Made by a program: the position numbers and the translations under genes
Shown: piece by piece, positions 17,189 to 24,671 of the stretch
Layout: each line of letters begins with the position of its first letter
How positions within the stretch are numbered: the stretch's first letter is position 1
NCBI GenBank assembly: GCA_035631875.1
Contig: DASQHX010000009.1
Location: 363,281-427,280, forward strand
Source: Nitrosopumilaceae archaeon
GTDB lineage: Archaea; Thermoproteota; Nitrososphaeria; Nitrososphaerales; Nitrosopumilaceae
Direction of reading: 5' to 3'
DNA length: 64,000 nucleotides
Notes under the pieces: model-generated
Database searches by the model: none
Seen by the model: the letters and a program-made list of their open reading frames with translations, nothing else
Told to the model about the DNA's origin: nothing

Positions 17189-18331
17189 TTAAAGCGCTTT
17201 TAGTTTTTCTTCAGCTACTTTGAGTGCTTCTGGGTTTGTCTTGTATCCCATCATATCAAGAGTTGAGGAGATTGCAGAGATTGTTCTCATTACATGATAT
17301 TTGTGAACTTCACCCATACATCCTACTCGAAATACTTTTCCTTTTAATTCACCAAATCCACCTGCAACAAGGACTCGGAATTTTTCTGAAAGTGTTGATC
17401 TAAATGTTTTGTCTTCTAATCCTTGCAGATAGTTTAGTGCAATTACAACTGTAGATCTTGCATCTTGTTTTGCGAATGGACTAAGACCCATTGCACTAAG
17501 ACCTGAATAAAATGCATCAGAACAAACTCTATGTCTTTTTATTCTTGCTTCCATTCCCTCTTCTAGAATAATGTCAAGTGCTTCTCTGAATGCATAAAGT
17601 AATGGGAGTGCTGGCGTAAATGGTGTCTCTTTTGTATCATCATAATATTTGAAGTATCTTGCCAAGTTAAAGTAAAAAGTTGGAGGTGGATTTGCAATCA
17701 TGTATTTTTTTGCTTTTGGACTAATTGATATTGGTGAGATTCCAGGAGGTGCAGCCATTGCCTTTTGTCCTGCTGCAATACAAACATCTATTCCCCATTT
17801 GTCTACAGGTAATTCTTCGCCACCAAGTATTGAGACAGCGTCAACTACAAAGTATGAGTCGTTTCTTGAGGTAAGTTTTGAGATCTTGTCCAAGTATTTC
17901 ACTTGTGTTCCTGTAGATGTCTCATTATAGACTACATAGAATGCCTTTACATCCTTGTTGTTATCAAAAGCCTCTTTTACTTGATCAAAAGTAGCATTTT
18001 CTCCAAAAGGAGTTGTAAGTCTTATGACGTTTGCTCCTTGCCATTCTAGCATTGTAGCTAGTCTACTGCTAAATTCTCCGTTTACAGGAATTATTACTTT
18101 ATCTCCTTTTTTTATTAGATTTACAACTGATGCTTCTACTGCTCCAGTTCCTGAAGCAGTTAATGCAACAATGTCATGCGAGGTTTGAAAGACCTTTTGT
18201 GTTTTTTCTATAACATCAGTGTATAGCTTAACAAAATCTTTGCTCCTATGATTTATTGTAGGAGTAAACATCGCACGGGTAACTCTTTCGGGAACGTTTG
18301 TTGGCCCCGGCAACATAACCAAATATTCCAA
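17189..18331 (-). CDS. Class V aminotransferase (serine-pyruvate / alanine-glyoxylate type)
   Basis: A 380-residue PLP enzyme. The N-terminus MLPGPTNVPERV and NHRSKDF are typical of the AGXT group; GTGAVEASVVNLI binds the cofactor phosphate, VDAVSILGGEE has the PLP-binding Asp, and the Schiff-base Lys is in AGQKAMAAPPG. The likely reaction is transamination of glyoxylate or hydroxypyruvate. GlyA at 61496-62833 may share a serine/glycine pathway. Start ATG 18331. Confidence 0.88.
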   Translation of the reverse strand: MEYLVMLPGPTNVPERVTRAMFTPTINHRSKDFVKLYTDVIEKTQKVFQTSHDIVALTASGTGAVEASVVNLIKKGDKVIIPVNGEFSSRLATMLEWQGANVIRLTTPFGENATFDQVKEAFDNNKDVKAFYVVYNETSTGTQVKYLDKISKLTSRNDSYFVVDAVSILGGEELPVDKWGIDVCIAAGQKAMAAPPGISPISISPKAKKYMIANPPPTFYFNLARYFKYYDDTKETPFTPALPLLYAFREALDIILEEGMEARIKRHRVCSDAFYSGLSAMGLSPFAKQDARSTVVIALNYLQGLEDKTFRSTLSEKFRVLVAGGFGELKGKVFRVGCMGEVHKYHVMRTISAISSTLDMMGYKTNPEALKVAEEKLKAL

Positions 18332-18373
18332 ATAAATTCTCCAATCTTAACGATTAGGAACCACTATTTATAA

Positions 18374-18871
18374 TTACAGAATTTTTGAGAGTCGTCTTTC
18401 TGCATCTATTTTTAATAGTATGTTTTTAGTTCCTTCTGGCACAAGTTCCATCCAGTTTATTCCCATTGCTATCATTTCACGAATATTGGTTCCAGAGATC
18501 ACCTCCCTTTGTAACAGAGGCACTGGAATAATCTTGATTCCACGTTTTTGATAAAGTGCTATTGTAAAATCATCATTTGAGAATACCACATCATATTTTG
18601 GTACAATAGAATCAACGTGCTGTGTCCACTTTGCATGATCATCGACGTCTGGAATATAAAATATCTGAACTCTGTTTAAGGTGAATTTATCTAAAGAAGA
18701 TAGTATCATTTCCTTTCTTTCATCAGCAGAAAATGGATTTCTTTTTTCATTATTTTTATTTGAGCTGCCTATACCTATCCAAAGATTCTCTACTTGAGAG
18801 AGTCCAAAATTTACTGCTGCGAGATGTCCTTTATGAAAAGGTTGGAATCTGCCAATTAAGAGACCATTCAT
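18374..18871 (-). CDS. nadM: Nicotinamide-nucleotide adenylyltransferase
   Basis: A 165-residue archaeal-type NMN adenylyltransferase making NAD from NMN and ATP. It has the nucleotidyltransferase motif GRFQPFHKGH at residues 7-16 and the closing ISGTNIREM motif near 127-135. Length matches family members. Located 43 bp upstream of the aminotransferase gene in the same direction. Confidence 0.93.
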   Translation of the reverse strand: MNGLLIGRFQPFHKGHLAAVNFGLSQVENLWIGIGSSNKNNEKRNPFSADERKEMILSSLDKFTLNRVQIFYIPDVDDHAKWTQHVDSIVPKYDVVFSNDDFTIALYQKRGIKIIPVPLLQREVISGTNIREMIAMGINWMELVPEGTKNILLKIDAERRLSKIL

Positions 18872-18938
18872 AATAAAAATTGATTTTAATTCTTTAAAAA
18901 ACTATCATTACTTATACGGCTAGACAATTCAATTGTTT

Positions 18939-19967
18939 ATGGAGCTTCTAAAAATAGACGGGTCATACGGTGAAGGCGGCGGTCAGATAATTCGAACTGC
19001 GGTAACACTTTCATCAATAACTGGAACACCAATAGAAATTGAAAACATACGTAAGGGCAGAGATGTTCCCGGTTTAAGGCCACAGCATCTTACTGGAATT
19101 AAAATTCTTGCAAAAATTTGTAATGGCAAAGTAGATGGATTACATATTGGATCAACTATGCTTAGATTTTTTCCTTCAAAGATTAAAGATTCTACTTTAA
19201 AAGAAAATGTGGGAACTGCAGGAAGCATTCCACTAATTTTACAGATTTTAATTCCTGCAGTAGCTATCTCTAAAAAACATTTGAAATTATCAATCATAGG
19301 TGGCACAGATGTTGCATGGAGTCCAACAAGTAACTATACCAAATTTGTTTTGAAAGAAGCATATTCTAGAATTGGAATTAATTTTTCTATGGATATTAAA
19401 AAGCGAGGGTATTATCCAAAGGGCGGTGGACTTGTCGATGTACAAGTATTGCCTTTTGAAAAAATCAAGCCTATTTCTCTTCTAAAAAGAACTATAAAAA
19501 AAATAATGCTTCTTTGTTCATATTCCATGTTATCAAAAGAATTAATTGAAAATGAGGTAAACGAAGCCAGAAGAATTTTTGAAAGTAAAGGCATGTCCTG
19601 TGATTACGAGATAAAGAATGAACCTACATTAGATAAAGGATGTTCACTCTTAGCTTTTGGACACGATGATAGTTCAATCATTGGTTCTGATGCAATATAT
19701 GATAAAGGTATGAAAGGAATTGGACAGACTGTAGCAGACAGATTTTTAGAGTCGAATTTAGGAGTGGATCACTTTCTTTCAGATATGCTTGTGATTCCTC
19801 TGGCCTTGATTAATGAGACTTCGGTCTTTAGAGTAAACAAAATTACAAAACACCTAGAGACAAACCTTTTTGTCACTTCAAAAATTACCAACTGCAAGTA
19901 CGGAATAGGAAAATTAGATGATGGGTTTGAGGTCAGAATAAAGGGAAATTCAGATGCCGGAATGTAG
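18939..19967 (+). CDS. rtcA: RNA 3'-terminal phosphate cyclase
   Basis: A protein of 342 residues from ATG 18939. Begins with IDGSYGEGGGQIIRTAVTLS, the classic RtcA/EPT-like start, followed by RPQHLTGI, GGTDVAWSPT, and the catalytic His region VDHFLSDMLVIPLAL near residues 280-295. It converts RNA 3'-phosphate into 2',3'-cyclic phosphate using ATP. The substrate is notable here because a hammerhead in the same window would generate 2',3'-cyclic phosphate ends. Its end overlaps the convergent CopD-like gene by 18 bp. Confidence 0.93.
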   Translation: MELLKIDGSYGEGGGQIIRTAVTLSSITGTPIEIENIRKGRDVPGLRPQHLTGIKILAKICNGKVDGLHIGSTMLRFFPSKIKDSTLKENVGTAGSIPLILQILIPAVAISKKHLKLSIIGGTDVAWSPTSNYTKFVLKEAYSRIGINFSMDIKKRGYYPKGGGLVDVQVLPFEKIKPISLLKRTIKKIMLLCSYSMLSKELIENEVNEARRIFESKGMSCDYEIKNEPTLDKGCSLLAFGHDDSSIIGSDAIYDKGMKGIGQTVADRFLESNLGVDHFLSDMLVIPLALINETSVFRVNKITKHLETNLFVTSKITNCKYGIGKLDDGFEVRIKGNSDAGM

Positions 19968-20444
19968 TAATGCTGCCATAAGCAATATGGCTATAGAAAC
20001 AATAACCATAATTCTGCCAAGAGAAATTATTTTTGAGCGAAGTTTTTGAACTATTTCTGGCAACATTTCTTTTGATTCTATTTTTTTCTCAATTTCAGTC
20101 CGAATTATCCTAACATGAATAGCAAACATCACAAGCAAGGAAATTACAAGAATTATCTTTATTACAAGTATTATTCCATAATTTGTAGAAAACAAAAATT
20201 CTGGTCTGCTTAGAATATTAGATGAGCTATAAAGTCCAGTAGCAATCAAAATTGCTAAGGATGGAATTGCAATCTTGTTAAATTTTCTTCCAACCCGAAT
20301 CATTATTGCTACTCTTTCTTCTACTGATTCTGAGATTGTCTTCAACAATGGTGCCAAAACAATTCCGATAAAAATGGATCCTCCTACCCATATGGAAGCA
20401 GAAACAAGATGTGCCCACATCAGTATGGCATCCAAAACTGGCAT
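19950..20444 (-). CDS. CopD-like integral membrane protein
   Basis: A 164-residue protein with four predicted membrane helices (about 8-30, 50-70, 88-108, 142-162). The first helix holds WAHLVSASIWVGGSIFIG, a His and Trp pattern seen in CopD-family copper and related membrane proteins. A copper-related role would suit ammonia oxidizers, whose ammonia oxidation relies on copper enzymes, but is only inferred. Confidence 0.7.
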   Translation of the reverse strand: MPVLDAILMWAHLVSASIWVGGSIFIGIVLAPLLKTISESVEERVAIMIRVGRKFNKIAIPSLAILIATGLYSSSNILSRPEFLFSTNYGIILVIKIILVISLLVMFAIHVRIIRTEIEKKIESKEMLPEIVQKLRSKIISLGRIMVIVSIAILLMAALLHSGI

Positions 20445-20528
20445 TGTCAGTATATTCTATTATTACAAGTAATATCTATTCGGATCCGGAGAAGGTTTTT
20501 TAATTCTATAGAACCCGTAGCTGTTGAA

Positions 20529-21026
20529 TTGGTTAGTAGAGGTCGTGTTGTTATATTTAGTGCATTTGCTGGATTAGGAGTTTTGATGCTTGGTTTGGTT
20601 TTATTTGCAAACTCTGGTCAGGATGTTCTCAAGCAAGTAAACATAGATTTGGCTGGTGTAAAGTTAATTGATGTAGACAAGATAAACAATCGAGCTCATC
20701 TTGAAGTATTGTTTAATGTAACAAACCCTACCACCATAACATCAACCATTCCTTCTATCAATTACGATTTATTTGTAAATGGTAAACATCTTGGAAGTGG
20801 TCATTATAGTACTGAGGATATTGCCATGGCTGGAAGAGCACCACTGTTCCCTAGTAGCACAGTGACATTTACCAATACGTTTGAGCTTGTAGATACTGAA
20901 CAAATCTCTAATGAATACCAATCCATCATAAGCGGTCAACCAGTTAGCTACAAGGTAACTGGTCAGGTAACTGTAGAGTCAGCATGGACTCTAATTACAA
21001 GAGATTTTGAATCTACATTTGGCTAA
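20529..21026 (+). CDS. Membrane-anchored LEA14-like protein
   Basis: From TTG 20529 the protein is 165 residues: an N-terminal membrane helix (about 8-26) and an LEA14/WHy-like beta-sandwich (VKLIDVDKINNRAHLEVLFNVTNPT). A longer frame reaching back to 20409 would overlap the divergent gene start and is unlikely; an AT-rich TATA-like region (20495-20510) supports the shorter start. The fold is linked to desiccation proteins and to extracytoplasmic binding. A second such protein is at 26420. Confidence 0.72.
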   Translation: MVSRGRVVIFSAFAGLGVLMLGLVLFANSGQDVLKQVNIDLAGVKLIDVDKINNRAHLEVLFNVTNPTTITSTIPSINYDLFVNGKHLGSGHYSTEDIAMAGRAPLFPSSTVTFTNTFELVDTEQISNEYQSIISGQPVSYKVTGQVTVESAWTLITRDFESTFG

Positions 21027-21421
21027 TTTAGGCCCCAGCTAGTCTTTGTTTTTGGTTTTATTTTAACAAAGGGTGCTTCTCCTTCTTTCCAAGGATTATC
21101 TCTGACCCATGAAAATTTTTTATAAAAAATTTCATACAATCGTTTGTATTCTGAACCCTTTTCAATAAATTCTGTTATTCCCTGTACGATTACGGCCTTA
21201 TGTTTCCCAGACGTGTAAATGTCTACAGTTATTGCTATTTTGTTATTTTGTTGAAGATTGGAATGTTTTTTTGTATCATAATCTGTTGCCAGATAAAAAA
21301 GGTCATCTTCAAAATAATATGTAACTGGAACAACATGTGGTATGTTATCATGAGAGGTTGCCATTCTACATGCTTCGTTATTTTGTAAAAACTCTATTTC
21401 CTTTTTGGTAAATTTGATCAT
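21023..21421 (-). CDS. Pyridoxamine 5'-phosphate oxidase-like flavoprotein
   Basis: A 132-residue single split-barrel domain. The start (FLQNNEACRMATSHDNIPHVVPVTY) and a later KIAITVDIY strand fit the PPOX-like family that binds FMN, F420 or heme. The ending WVRDNPWKEGEAPFVKIKPK is shared with archaeal relatives. Substrate unknown. The gene is convergent with the LEA14-like gene, overlapping by 4 bp. Confidence 0.78.
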   Translation of the reverse strand: MIKFTKKEIEFLQNNEACRMATSHDNIPHVVPVTYYFEDDLFYLATDYDTKKHSNLQQNNKIAITVDIYTSGKHKAVIVQGITEFIEKGSEYKRLYEIFYKKFSWVRDNPWKEGEAPFVKIKPKTKTSWGLN

Positions 21422-21456
21422 TAATGCTAGTCATAAAATTATAGAATAAAAACAGA

Positions 21457-21530
21457 TGGGCCGAGAGAGATTTGAACTCTCGACCACCGCCGTGTCAGGG
21501 CGGTATCCTAACCAACTAGACGATCGGCCC
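21457..21530 (-). tRNA. tRNA-Val (anticodon GAC)
   Basis: A complete cloverleaf on the minus strand: 7-bp acceptor stem GGGCCGA/TCGGCCC with discriminator A, D-arm with GGTTAGG, anticodon stem CCGCC/GGCGG with loop CTGACAC (anticodon GAC, reads GUC), five-base variable loop, T-arm GAGAG-TTCAAAT-CTCTC. CCA is not encoded and there is no intron. Confidence 0.95.
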
Positions 21531-21616
21531 GTTAAAATACGACTCTTCTTGTAGGCGTTATTAACGTTTAATTTGAGAAAACAAGAATAATATGCATTGT
21601 TACTGGTGAGTGTTTT

Positions 21617-22327
21617 ATGAATGAAGAATTCTCTCAAGATGAAAAAAATGGTTTTTACAAAGCAGTTTTTTCAAGACGAGATGTGAGATCTCATTTTATA
21701 CCAGAACCAATTGATGACAAGACTCTGTCTAAAATTCTAAATGCGGCGCATCATGCACCATCTGTCGGTTTTTCGCAGCCATGGAACTTTATTCTGATAA
21801 AAGATGTCGAGACTAGAAAAAAAGTAAAAGAATCATTTGATAATGAAAGAAAACGCTCTGCAACTCTTGTTGAGGATCCAAAGAGAACAAAATATCTTTC
21901 CTTAAGGTTAGAAGGAATTTTGTCTTCAGCAGTAAATGTCTGTGTAACATATGATCCTACAAAGTTTGGCCCTTTTGTAATAGGAAGATCAAGTATTCCT
22001 GAAACAGGAATTTACAGCGTGTGTTGTGCAATACAAAATCTTTGGCTTGCTGCAAGAACAGAAGGCATTGGGCTTGGTTGGGTCAGCATACTTTCAAATG
22101 ATGATCTGAAAAAAATTCTTGAAATACCAGAGCATGTTGTTCCTATTGCATACTTGTGTCTTGGTCATGTTTCAAAATTTGCAGAAAAACCAGATCTAGA
22201 AGCAGCTGGTTGGCTTCCACGACTTGATTTGAAAGATGTCGTATTTTATGAAAAATGGAATAGTCTTGATGATCCAACCTGGAATCAAATCAGACAGATG
22301 ATAGTTTCAAATCTTGATTACGCTTAA
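21617..22327 (+). CDS. bluB: 5,6-Dimethylbenzimidazole synthase
   Basis: A 236-residue nitroreductase-fold enzyme that converts reduced FMN into the lower base of cobalamin. Signatures: FSRRDVRSHF, AAHHAPSVGFSQPWNF, and GLGWVSIL near residue 155, with the acidic PETGIYS region. It fits the cobamide-making capability of ammonia-oxidizing archaea together with cbiH and cbiE in this window. It lies between two tRNA genes. Confidence 0.93.
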   Translation: MNEEFSQDEKNGFYKAVFSRRDVRSHFIPEPIDDKTLSKILNAAHHAPSVGFSQPWNFILIKDVETRKKVKESFDNERKRSATLVEDPKRTKYLSLRLEGILSSAVNVCVTYDPTKFGPFVIGRSSIPETGIYSVCCAIQNLWLAARTEGIGLGWVSILSNDDLKKILEIPEHVVPIAYLCLGHVSKFAEKPDLEAAGWLPRLDLKDVVFYEKWNSLDDPTWNQIRQMIVSNLDYA

Positions 22328-22352
22328 ATTGTTAACAAGACTGATTTTTTCT

Positions 22353-22445
22353 GGGCTCGTAGCGCAGAGTCTTATTGACGCGCAACATGGATAGCGCAGT
22401 AGCCTCCTAAGTTACAGGTCGAGGGATCGAAGCCCTCCGAGCCCG
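22353..22445 (+). tRNA. tRNA-Arg (anticodon CCU) with an 18-nt D-loop intron
   Basis: After removing 22368-22385, a clean 75-nt tRNA results: acceptor GGGCTCG/CGAGCCC with discriminator G, D-stem GCGC/GCGC with a GG-containing loop, anticodon stem GTAGC/GTTAC with loop CTCCTAA (CCU, reads AGG), five-base variable loop and T-arm GAGGG/CCCTC. CCA is not encoded. Without removal the D-loop would be 28 nt and impossible. The T-loop begins with A rather than T, a small oddity. Confidence 0.92.
22368..22385 (+). other. Non-canonical tRNA intron with BHB motif
   Basis: The 18-nt intron splits tRNA positions 15 and 16. The pre-tRNA folds as bulge-helix-bulge: a 4-bp central helix GCGC (22362-22365) with GCGC (22380-22383), a 5' bulge AGA (22366-22368, cut AG|A), an inner 3-bp stem GTC/GAC with a 5-nt loop, and a 3' bulge AAC (22384-22386, cut AA|C). 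The resulting G15 can pair with C48, which supports these junctions over shifted ones allowed by the repeated GCGCA. Confidence 0.85.
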
Positions 22446-22479
22446 CTTTATTACAGTATTTAGATGAAATTACGAATTC

Positions 22480-22890
22480 TTAGGTTGTAGTTGGAGCAGT
22501 TATAGCATAAACTGTTTTGAAGATGTCAACAGTGTAATCTCCCTGAAAAATATTAATCACGTTATTACCATCTACAGATTTAATTCTAAAATAGTGTTCG
22601 TATGAACCATCATTTTTCACATCTACTTGGGCAAAATAAACTGGTTTACCATTTTGATAAATCTGAACTACTACTGGATATCCTGGTACAGCGTCTGTTA
22701 CTGTGCCCCAAACACAACCAAATGGAAGTTTGTTATCAGCTGGAATATGCATGTACACTATTGATTTTTCTAATTGAATATTGTCATTGGCAATTAATTT
22801 TGGATCCCATTGGACTCCTTGTGATACAGAGCTCAGGCTTGGCAATAATAGTAAAATAATTCCTACCGCCATACCAAGCACATATTTCAT
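22480..22890 (-). CDS. Secreted beta-sandwich protein, hypothetical
   Basis: A 136-residue protein with a signal peptide (MKYVLGMAVGIILLLLPSLS). The rest looks like an Ig-like or CARDB-like sandwich (WGTVTDAVPGYPVVVQIYQN, FAQVDVKNDGSYEHYFRI) of the sort used as extracellular repeats in archaeal surface proteins. No anchor follows, so it may be released or lipid-independent. Not recognised further. Confidence 0.65.
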   Translation of the reverse strand: MKYVLGMAVGIILLLLPSLSSVSQGVQWDPKLIANDNIQLEKSIVYMHIPADNKLPFGCVWGTVTDAVPGYPVVVQIYQNGKPVYFAQVDVKNDGSYEHYFRIKSVDGNNVINIFQGDYTVDIFKTVYAITAPTTT

Positions 22891-22946
22891 AAATTCTCTT
22901 TTGAAAAAGTTACATATTAAGATGACGCATAATTAGTGTATATCAA

Positions 22947-23066
22947 TTGGTACCAGAAGAGAAATTAAATGATGGATGTCGTTGTCATTGCCATTTCGGC
23001 GGTGCAGTAAGCTGTCCTGGCTGTAAAGAAAATCACGGAAAGATTAACTGTTCACATTGTAAATAA
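22947..23066 (+). CDS. 39-residue cysteine-rich zinc mini-protein
   Basis: A tiny gene starting at TTG 22947 (MVPEEKLNDG). It has CxCxC-type and two CxxC pairs (CRCHC; CPGC; CSHC) and several histidines, an arrangement like a rubredoxin-style or double zinc ribbon. An ATG in this area (22970) is in another frame and soon stops. Its TAA abuts the stop of the convergent gene with no gap. Cysteine spacing makes coding likely despite the length. Function unknown. Confidence 0.6.
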   Translation: MVPEEKLNDGCRCHCHFGGAVSCPGCKENHGKINCSHCK

Positions 23067-23513
23067 TTATTTTCTCTTTGAGTTTTCCTTTGCTGCTAGT
23101 GCTTTTAGATTTGCAAGCTCTGTCTTGAGGGCTTCTATTTGTACAAGGGTCTGCAGGCTAGCAATCTCATTTTTTAGGTTTTCAATCTCACTATCTTTAT
23201 TTTTTACAGTGTTTCGTAATTCATCTAACTCTGCACCAAGTGTAACTTTGGCTTGTTTGATTTGATTTGAAGTTATCTGTACTGTTTGTTGATGATTATT
23301 AGTGTTGACTAGCTTTTTTTTTTCTTCATGACCGTAGCCGCCCTTCGTAATATAGTCAGCACTCTTTTGTGCTAACCAGCATATTACAACAAGAAACCAT
23401 GCGGCTGCGATGAATACTATCATAGCAAAGTGTGTTGCGTCAGGGAGCACAAAGTATAGCCCTGTAAGAGCAGATGCAAGACAAGTAACTACTATTGTAG
23501 GAATGTGCCCCAT
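23067..23513 (-). CDS. Membrane protein with cytoplasmic coiled coil
   Basis: A 148-residue protein with two membrane helices (about 4-24 and 29-49) followed by a soluble region of about 95 residues predicted as coiled coil (LRNTVKNKDSEIENLKNEI and following heptads). No catalytic motif. It may scaffold other proteins at the membrane. Convergent, zero-gap neighbour of the cysteine-rich mini-protein. Confidence 0.68.
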   Translation of the reverse strand: MGHIPTIVVTCLASALTGLYFVLPDATHFAMIVFIAAAWFLVVICWLAQKSADYITKGGYGHEEKKKLVNTNNHQQTVQITSNQIKQAKVTLGAELDELRNTVKNKDSEIENLKNEIASLQTLVQIEALKTELANLKALAAKENSKRK

Positions 23514-23596
23514 AATTTTATCACATGATTCCTAGAATATAACGGTAATGGAAATTATCAGATCTAAAATACATATTATAAAAAGGAAAGATTTTG

Positions 23597-23833
23597 CTAG
23601 TCGGTACTAGTATCTTTATCGCCTGATCCAAGTTTTGGAACCTCAGACTGCAAAATCTGAATTTTTTGTAAAAGTTCATTTCGTAGATCTCGTGCTACTC
23701 GCCTTACTGTTGGTCTTGGAACACCAAGCTCTTCGACCACTTTGGTATAGATATCTTGTTTGTCTGTAAGGCCCTTGTCAAGCAACGAGTTTATGGCTTG
23801 TTTAATATTTGTGCTTTGAGTAGAGCGATTCAC
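23597..23833 (-). CDS. Small HTH DNA-binding protein
   Basis: A 78-residue protein with an N-terminal helix-turn-helix (IKQAINSLLDKGLTDKQDI, then GVPRPTVRRVARDLRNELLQ), the second helix looking like a recognition helix with three arginines. The C-terminus is a short acidic tail. A strong 12-bp inverted repeat at 23935-23964 lies about 100 bp upstream. Probably a local regulator; targets unknown. Confidence 0.65.
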   Translation of the reverse strand: MNRSTQSTNIKQAINSLLDKGLTDKQDIYTKVVEELGVPRPTVRRVARDLRNELLQKIQILQSEVPKLGSGDKDTSTD

Positions 23834-24181
23834 GTTTTGTATTTTTCAGATCTTCTATATAAGACTGTTACTATCTTTTTTGTATTACTTTCATATTTAA
23901 AAAATGGAAAAATTTTGATTACATAAGAAGATTTTTCTTGGTTCAATCTTGTTTGAACCAGGAATAATTATCAAAAGTAACATGTTGGGCTTATCTATTG
24001 TTAGATTGTTTTGGTAATTATAAGTCTTGGAATTTTTTGATTCATTTTTGTGATAATTAGATTATTTGGTATAATTTCTTCAGTATTAACAGTGACTTGT
24101 ATTTACAATAACAAAGGGGCATCTTAACATAAACAATTGTGAAGAAAGATTCTTATGATTAAATGACCAAGTTTGAAGAAA
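23834..24181. other. 348-bp non-coding gap with a large hairpin
   Basis: Very AT-rich. Apart from the inverted repeat at 23935-23964 and a few TATA-like stretches (e.g. around 23892-23901 and 24060-24075), no ORF with a plausible start, no tRNA and no C/D box pair could be seen. It is the divergent promoter of the small HTH gene and cyclophilin; a small RNA is possible. Confidence 0.5.
23935..23964. repeat. 12-bp imperfect inverted repeat (hairpin or operator)
   Basis: The arms are TTCTTGGTTCAA (23935-23946) and TTGAACCAGGAA (23953-23964), loop TCTTGT. Eight inner pairs are perfect; one outer pair is G:T. As RNA it makes a stable hairpin; as DNA it could be an operator for the neighbouring HTH protein. 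Confidence 0.6.
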
Positions 24182-24661
24182 ATGCCCAAGGCTACGATAG
24201 AGACTACTTTTGGTAAGATAGTTTTCGATCTTTTACCAGATCTTGCACCTGAAACGGTAAGAAATTTCACAAAACTTGCAAAGGGCTCCTTCTACGATGG
24301 AACGTTATTTCACAGGGTTATTCCAGGATTCATGATTCAAGGCGGAGATCCCAATACCAAAAAACCAGATAAAAGTAAGTGGGGTACAGGTGGTCCAGGC
24401 CATACTATCAAAGCCGAATTTAGTTCCAAATCTCATCTTCGTGGAATAGTTTCTATGGCTCGTGCAATGGATCCTAATAGCGCTGGCTCGCAATTTTTCA
24501 TAGTTACAACAGATAGTACTTTTCTTGATAAACAGTATACCGTCTTTGGCAGAGTGACAGAAGGTATGGATGTAGCAGACAAAATAGTGAATTTGCCACG
24601 AGACAAAAATGATTGCCCGCATCAGGAAGCAAAAATGCTTCATGTAACAATATCAGAATAG
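24182..24661 (+). CDS. Cyclophilin-type peptidyl-prolyl isomerase
   Basis: A protein of 159 residues from ATG 24182 (a TTG three codons upstream is possible). Cyclophilin core: NFTKLAKGSFYDGTLFHRVIPGFMIQGGDP with the catalytic Arg, then SMARAMDPNSAGSQFFI and DKQYTVFGRV. Cytosolic protein-folding helper. The window also has FKBP and parvulin folds, so all three isomerase families are here. Confidence 0.93.
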   Translation: MPKATIETTFGKIVFDLLPDLAPETVRNFTKLAKGSFYDGTLFHRVIPGFMIQGGDPNTKKPDKSKWGTGGPGHTIKAEFSSKSHLRGIVSMARAMDPNSAGSQFFIVTTDSTFLDKQYTVFGRVTEGMDVADKIVNLPRDKNDCPHQEAKMLHVTISE

Positions 24662-24671
24662 GAATAATGAA

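Noticed and set aside
20409-20528. N-terminal extension of the LEA14-like gene
   Set aside because: Overlaps the divergent CopD-like start and includes its own TATA-like region; does not look coding.
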